A stretch of DNA of 8,600 nucleotides from CAZIHO01 sp964538875. Its GTDB lineage: Bacteria > Pseudomonadota > Gammaproteobacteria > Chromatiales > Chromatiaceae. Within the stretch, counting starts at the first letter, position 1. Each line of letters begins with the position of its first letter. The stretch is taken from positions 1-8,600 of the forward strand of contig CAZIHO010000131.1 of the NCBI GenBank assembly GCA_964538875.1, written 5' to 3'. A model generated the notes under the pieces. The model did not search any database and had not been told where the DNA came from. It was given only the letters and a program-made list of their open reading frames with translations. The position numbers and the translations under genes were made by a program. Shown here piece by piece: positions 5,266 through 8,600 of the stretch.

Positions 5266-7734
5266 ATGAATGAGATCCGCTTCGGCGTCGGCGGGCTGTC
5301 CTGCGCTGCCTGCGTGGGCCGGGTGGAACGCACCCTGGCGGCCCAGGCCGGCGTGGTGTCGGCCCAGGTGAACCTGGCCGCCGAATCGGCCCTGGTGCGC
5401 TACCAGCAACTGGACCTGCCTGCCTTGCTGGCAGCGGTGCGGGACGCGGGTTACGAGCCCCAGGTCCGGGAACTGCGGCTCCACATTAGGGGTATGAGTT
5501 GCGCCGCCTGCGTGGGACGGGTCGAACGCCTGCTGCGGGGCCTGCCCGGCGTGGTGAGCGCCACCGTCAACCTGGCCACAGAATCGGCCCACCTGGAATA
5601 TTTGCCGGAAACCCTGGGTGTGCCCCGGATTCTGCGCGCCATTCAAGACGCCGGCTATGAAGGGATCGCCCCGGATCAGGTGCGGGACGATCAGGAGCGC
5701 CGCGCCCGCGCCCAGGAATTGGGGGATCTGCGCCGGGATCTAGGCATCGCCCTGGCCGGCGCGCTGCCTCTGTTGCTCATCAGCATGGGCCCCATGCTGA
5801 TTCCCGGCGGCCATGAATGGCTGCACCGGCTGCTGCCCGCCGGGGTTTGGGACTGGCTGCAAGCCCTATTGGCGGCGCCGGTGCAATTCTGGGCCGGGCG
5901 GCGCTTTTACCGCACCGGCTGGGCAGAACTGCGGCATCTGAGCCCCGGCATGAACAGCCTGGTGATGCTGGGCAGTAGCGCCGCGTTCGGCTATTCCCTG
6001 CTGGCGCTACTGGCACCGGGACTGTTTCCGGCCGGTACCGCCCAGATTTATTTTGAGTCGGCGGCGGTGATCGTGGCCCTGATTCTGCTGGGCCGCTATT
6101 GGGAGGCCCTGGCCAAGGGCCGGGCGTCGGAGGCGATTCGTGGCCTGCTGGGCCTGCGTGGCCAGACCGCCCGGGTGGTCCGGGAGGGGGGTGAGACCGA
6201 AATTCCGGTGGATGCCCTGGTGCCGGGCGACCTGATCGCCCTGCGGCCGGGGGAGCGCATCCCGGTGGATGGGGAACTGGTGGCAGGCTCCAGCTATGTG
6301 GACGAATCCATGCTGTCCGGCGAGCCCATCCCAGTGGCCAAGCAACCGGGGGACGCCCTGGTGGGCGGCACTCTGAACCAGACCGGCGCCCTGCGTATGC
6401 GCGCCACCCAGGTTGGGGAAGACACGGTACTGGCCCATATCGTGCGGCTGGTCACCGAGGCGCAAACGTCCAAACCACCCATTCAACAACTGGCGGACCG
6501 CATCGCCGGGGTCTTCGTGCCCCTGGTGCTGGGTCTGACGTTGCTGACCTTCCTGGCGTGGCTGATTCTGGGACCTGCGCCGGCCTTGGGCCAGGCGTTC
6601 GTCGCGGCGGTCAGCCTGCTGCTGATCGCCTGTCCCTGCGCCATGGGGTTGGCCACACCCACGGCGGTGATGGTCGGCACTGGCCGGGGCGCGTCCCTGG
6701 GGGTACTGTTCCGGCGCGGTGGCGCCCTAGAAAGCCTGGCGCGGGTGGATACCCTGGTGTTAGATAAAACCGGCACCCTCACCGAGGGCCACCCGCGCTT
6801 GACTGATCTCATCAGCGACGGTCTGGACCAGGATCAAGCCCTGGGGTTAGCCACCGCCCTGGAGCGGCACAGCGAACACCCCATCGGCCGCGCCCTGGTG
6901 GCCGCCGCTGAGCAACGGAGCCTGAGTGTGCCGGACGCGGACCAGGTGCAGGCCCAACCCGGTTTCGGCATCCTGGGGCGGGTGGCTGGTCAATTCCTGG
7001 TGTTGGGTGCCGAGCGTCTGCTGGTCCGGGAGGGCATCCCCCTGGGCGACCTGGGCCAGGAAGGCCGGCGGTTGGGGGCGGACGGCAAGACCCTGCTCTA
7101 CCTGGCGGTGGATGGCCGGACCCGTGCGGTGCTGGCGGTGGCGGACGCCATCAAGCCCAACAGCCGGGCGGCGCTGGCGGCGGCCCGGGATCTGGGGCTC
7201 CAGTTGGCGCTCCTGACCGGCGACGGGCGCGCCACTGCTGGTGCGGTGGCCCGGGAACTGGGCATCGACCAGGTGATCGCCGAGGTGACCCCGGACGGTA
7301 AAGCTTCTGAAATCAAACGGTTACAGGGGTTTGGACGGCGCGTGGCCTTTGTTGGAGACGGCATCAACGACGCCCCCGCGTTGGCCCAGGCAGATGTGGG
7401 TATTGCCATTGGCACCGGCACCGACGTGGCCATCGAAACCGGCGACCTGGTGCTTATGTCCGGGGATCCCAGGGGCGTCGTCACCGCCCTGTCGTTGGCG
7501 CGGCGTACCCTGGCCACCATCCGGCTCAATCTGTTTTGGGCCTACGCCTACAACCTGGCCCTGATTCCCCTGGCAGCCGGTGTCTTTTACCCGCTGCTGG
7601 GCTGGCAGTTGAACCCCATGCTGGCGGCCGGCGCTATGAGTCTTTCCAGCTTATTCGTGGTCAGCAACAGCTTGCGGCTGCGGCGCTTCCAGCCACCCCC
7701 GCTGGGCGACCGGGAACCCCTCGGTTCGACTTAG
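5266..7734 (+). CDS. copA: Cu(+)-exporting P-type ATPase CopA with two N-terminal HMA domains
   Basis: An 822-residue P1B-1 ATPase that pumps cytoplasmic Cu(I) outward across the inner membrane. Two HMA domains come first, with CAAC sites at Cys13/Cys16 and Cys79/Cys82. Membrane helices begin near residue 159. The actuator loop has SGEP at 351-354. The membrane metal site is CPC at 456-458, followed by the phosphorylated Asp500 in DKTGT, the nucleotide-domain His538-Pro539 of SEHPIG, and the hinge GDGINDAP at 697-704. Tyr762-Asn763 and Met791/Ser795 in the last two helices are the residues that mark Cu(I) rather than Zn or Cd pumps. Every key residue is present and the length is typical. The ATG at 5266 starts right at the first HMA strand. 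A TTG at 5224 would overlap copZ and add 14 residues without support. No clear Shine-Dalgarno precedes 5266, so translation may be coupled to copZ. A convergent Nudix gene lies 51 bp downstream. Confidence 0.96.
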   Translation: MNEIRFGVGGLSCAACVGRVERTLAAQAGVVSAQVNLAAESALVRYQQLDLPALLAAVRDAGYEPQVRELRLHIRGMSCAACVGRVERLLRGLPGVVSATVNLATESAHLEYLPETLGVPRILRAIQDAGYEGIAPDQVRDDQERRARAQELGDLRRDLGIALAGALPLLLISMGPMLIPGGHEWLHRLLPAGVWDWLQALLAAPVQFWAGRRFYRTGWAELRHLSPGMNSLVMLGSSAAFGYSLLALLAPGLFPAGTAQIYFESAAVIVALILLGRYWEALAKGRASEAIRGLLGLRGQTARVVREGGETEIPVDALVPGDLIALRPGERIPVDGELVAGSSYVDESMLSGEPIPVAKQPGDALVGGTLNQTGALRMRATQVGEDTVLAHIVRLVTEAQTSKPPIQQLADRIAGVFVPLVLGLTLLTFLAWLILGPAPALGQAFVAAVSLLLIACPCAMGLATPTAVMVGTGRGASLGVLFRRGGALESLARVDTLVLDKTGTLTEGHPRLTDLISDGLDQDQALGLATALERHSEHPIGRALVAAAEQRSLSVPDADQVQAQPGFGILGRVAGQFLVLGAERLLVREGIPLGDLGQEGRRLGADGKTLLYLAVDGRTRAVLAVADAIKPNSRAALAAARDLGLQLALLTGDGRATAGAVARELGIDQVIAEVTPDGKASEIKRLQGFGRRVAFVGDGINDAPALAQADVGIAIGTGTDVAIETGDLVLMSGDPRGVVTALSLARRTLATIRLNLFWAYAYNLALIPLAAGVFYPLLGWQLNPMLAAGAMSLSSLFVVSNSLRLRRFQPPPLGDREPLGST

Positions 7735-7737
7735 GTA

Positions 7738-7762
7738 CCGGCACGGCTTGATGTCACGCCGG
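7738..7762. terminator. Weak inverted repeat between convergent copA and Nudix genes
   Basis: CCGGC at 7738-7742 and GCCGG at 7758-7762 could close a 5-bp stem over a 15-base loop, four bases past the copA stop. An AT-rich stretch follows at about 7775-7810. It is weak as a terminator, and position is the main argument. Confidence 0.2.
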
Positions 7763-7785
7763 AGTATCCCTACTCTGAAAAATAT

Positions 7786-8247
7786 TTAAAATTCTTTAAA
7801 AGTCCCGTTAATCATCTTTTCAGCCAGTAACCTGGCCTTTTCCGTCATGCCGATTTCAATGGCCACCGAGGTTGGTCGGTTCAGGTCCTGAGGTAGGTCG
7901 TCGCCGGGAAACCAGCGCGCCTGGCTGTGCTCCGGACCCAGCTTGGGGTCCAGTTCCCGCTCTGCGAACAACAAGAAATAGTGAAACTCCCGTAAGCCAT
8001 TGGCATAGCCGATTTCCTGCAAGCCGGCGTCGCCTAGGGGAAACAACTGATCGCCGGACGGTGCCAGTCCGGTTTCCTCCATGAGTTCCCGGAGGGCGGC
8101 GTCATGGGGAGACTCATCCGGGTCGATATGGCCGCCAAACAGGTTCCAATAGCCAGGTTTGTGGACCTGGTTGCTGCGTTTCCCCAGCAAGAATCGGTGG
8201 GTCTTGAGGCAATAAATGATGATCCAGGCGCCTGGGTCGATGTTCAT
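7786..8247 (-). CDS. Nudix hydrolase
   Basis: A 153-residue single-domain Nudix protein, which cleaves nucleoside diphosphates linked to another moiety using Mg2+ or Mn2+. The complete 23-residue Nudix box spans Gly39-Leu61 and fits GX5EX7REUXEEXGU, with Glu45, Arg53, Glu54, Glu57 and Glu58 all present. The preceding WNLFGG (34-39) is also typical. The ATG at 8247 is preferred because AGGA lies seven bases upstream and the domain starts at once. An in-frame ATG at 8454 would add 69 Arg/Gly/Pro-rich residues with no family likeness. Substrate (8-oxo-dGTP, ADP-ribose, NADH, diadenosine polyphosphates or other) cannot be told from the sequence, and MutT is not implied. It is convergent with copA and no operon partner is visible. 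Confidence 0.9.
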   Translation of the reverse strand: MNIDPGAWIIIYCLKTHRFLLGKRSNQVHKPGYWNLFGGHIDPDESPHDAALRELMEETGLAPSGDQLFPLGDAGLQEIGYANGLREFHYFLLFAERELDPKLGPEHSQARWFPGDDLPQDLNRPTSVAIEIGMTEKARLLAEKMINGTFKEF

Positions 8248-8254
8248 GGACAGT

Positions 8255-8258
8255 TCCT
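8255..8258 (-). promoter_or_regulatory. Ribosome-binding site that fixes the Nudix start
   Basis: Read on the minus strand, AGGA lies seven bases before the ATG at 8247-8245. It supports the short form of the protein over the start at 8454. Confidence 0.6.
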
Positions 8259-8600
8259 GCGAGCACCCAAGAATCCAAGTGGGACAATGCCGGGGCGAGC
8301 GACCCGCTCCATGGTAGACAACCCTAAACCGTTCGGCAGTGACCGGGAAGCCCCGGCCGCAGCTACCCGCCAACCGGATCGATCCATGACACTCGCACGG
8401 CCGGCCGGTAAGATCACGGCTGCCGTTGCCGATGGGAGTCTCCCGCGCCATCATCCCCGGAGCGGGCTACGATTTTACCCGTTCGGTGAGCTTCCGATAC
8501 TGCCTTGGCGCAACATCCGGGCGCGCCAACCAGCCGGACCGGGGCCTAGTATTTGGTGGTCCCACGGCGGCCGGTCTAGGGGAACGACAGGCCAGGGAGC
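8259..8600. other. Right-end stretch without a firmly supported gene
   Basis: No RNA gene, mobile element or recognisable protein was found here. The upstream leader of the Nudix gene should lie in the left part, but I see no good -35/-10 pair. On the minus strand a frame is open from the window edge to a TAG at 8467, giving 44 codons that end in QYRKLTERVKS. This could be the 3' end of a gene entering from the right. However, its codons include AGA, AGG, GGA and CCA, which the confident genes here largely avoid, and two other frames are also open for long stretches, so coding is unproven. Confidence 0.4.

Noticed and set aside
8248..8454. N-terminal extension of the Nudix protein from ATG 8454
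   Set aside because: The 69 extra residues are Arg/Gly/Pro-rich and unlike any Nudix N-terminus, and an AGGA site supports the start at 8247.
1..8600. CRISPR array, tRNA or rRNA genes
   Set aside because: No regularly spaced direct repeats, cloverleaf-like segment or rRNA-like conserved sequence was seen on either strand. The repeats present are inverted and confined to single sites.

Overview
The window is GC-rich DNA (low-GC patches only at about 1-190 and 7775-7810) with five confidently recognised protein genes. Codon use is strongly G/C-ending, and the gene families present are a Pat/YfiQ-type acetyltransferase, a bacteriohemerythrin, a CopZ/CopA copper-export pair, a histone-deacetylase-like amidohydrolase and a Nudix hydrolase. 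Together these suggest a GC-rich proteobacterium, probably a gammaproteobacterium. That placement is inference from gene content, and no rRNA or other phylogenetic marker is present.

Layout, left to right. Bases 28-186 hold a compact element made almost entirely of five consecutive hairpins. It is bounded by 20-bp near-perfect terminal inverted repeats (19/20) that begin with TTAA, and it looks like a MITE-type non-autonomous mobile element. A single-domain bacteriohemerythrin follows (310-789, +), then a hairpin-rich intergenic stretch. Next is a divergent pair: a class II-like histone deacetylase family protein (1016-1951, -) and a large protein acetyltransferase of the Pat/YfiQ type (about 2197-4875, +), in which an NDP-forming acyl-CoA synthetase module is fused to a GNAT domain. 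A GC-rich stem-loop after this gene and a 23-bp dyad separate it from a two-gene copper operon: copZ (5031-5234) and copA (5266-7734). A convergent Nudix hydrolase (7786-8247, -) is the last clear gene. The remaining 350 bases contain no gene I can support firmly.

How the genes may work together. The deacetylase and acetyltransferase form a plausible reversible lysine-acetylation module, comparable in logic to acuA/acuC of Bacillus, where acetyl-CoA synthetase is the classic target. CopZ would carry Cu(I) in the cytoplasm to CopA, which pumps it out across the inner membrane using ATP. The hemerythrin binds O2 at a di-iron site and may serve oxygen sensing, storage or delivery. The Nudix protein is a generic nucleoside-diphosphate-derivative hydrolase with no evident link to its neighbours.

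Most of the window is ordinary core metabolism. The parts that deserve a second look are the five-hairpin element, the acetylation/deacetylation gene pair and the dyad upstream of copZ.
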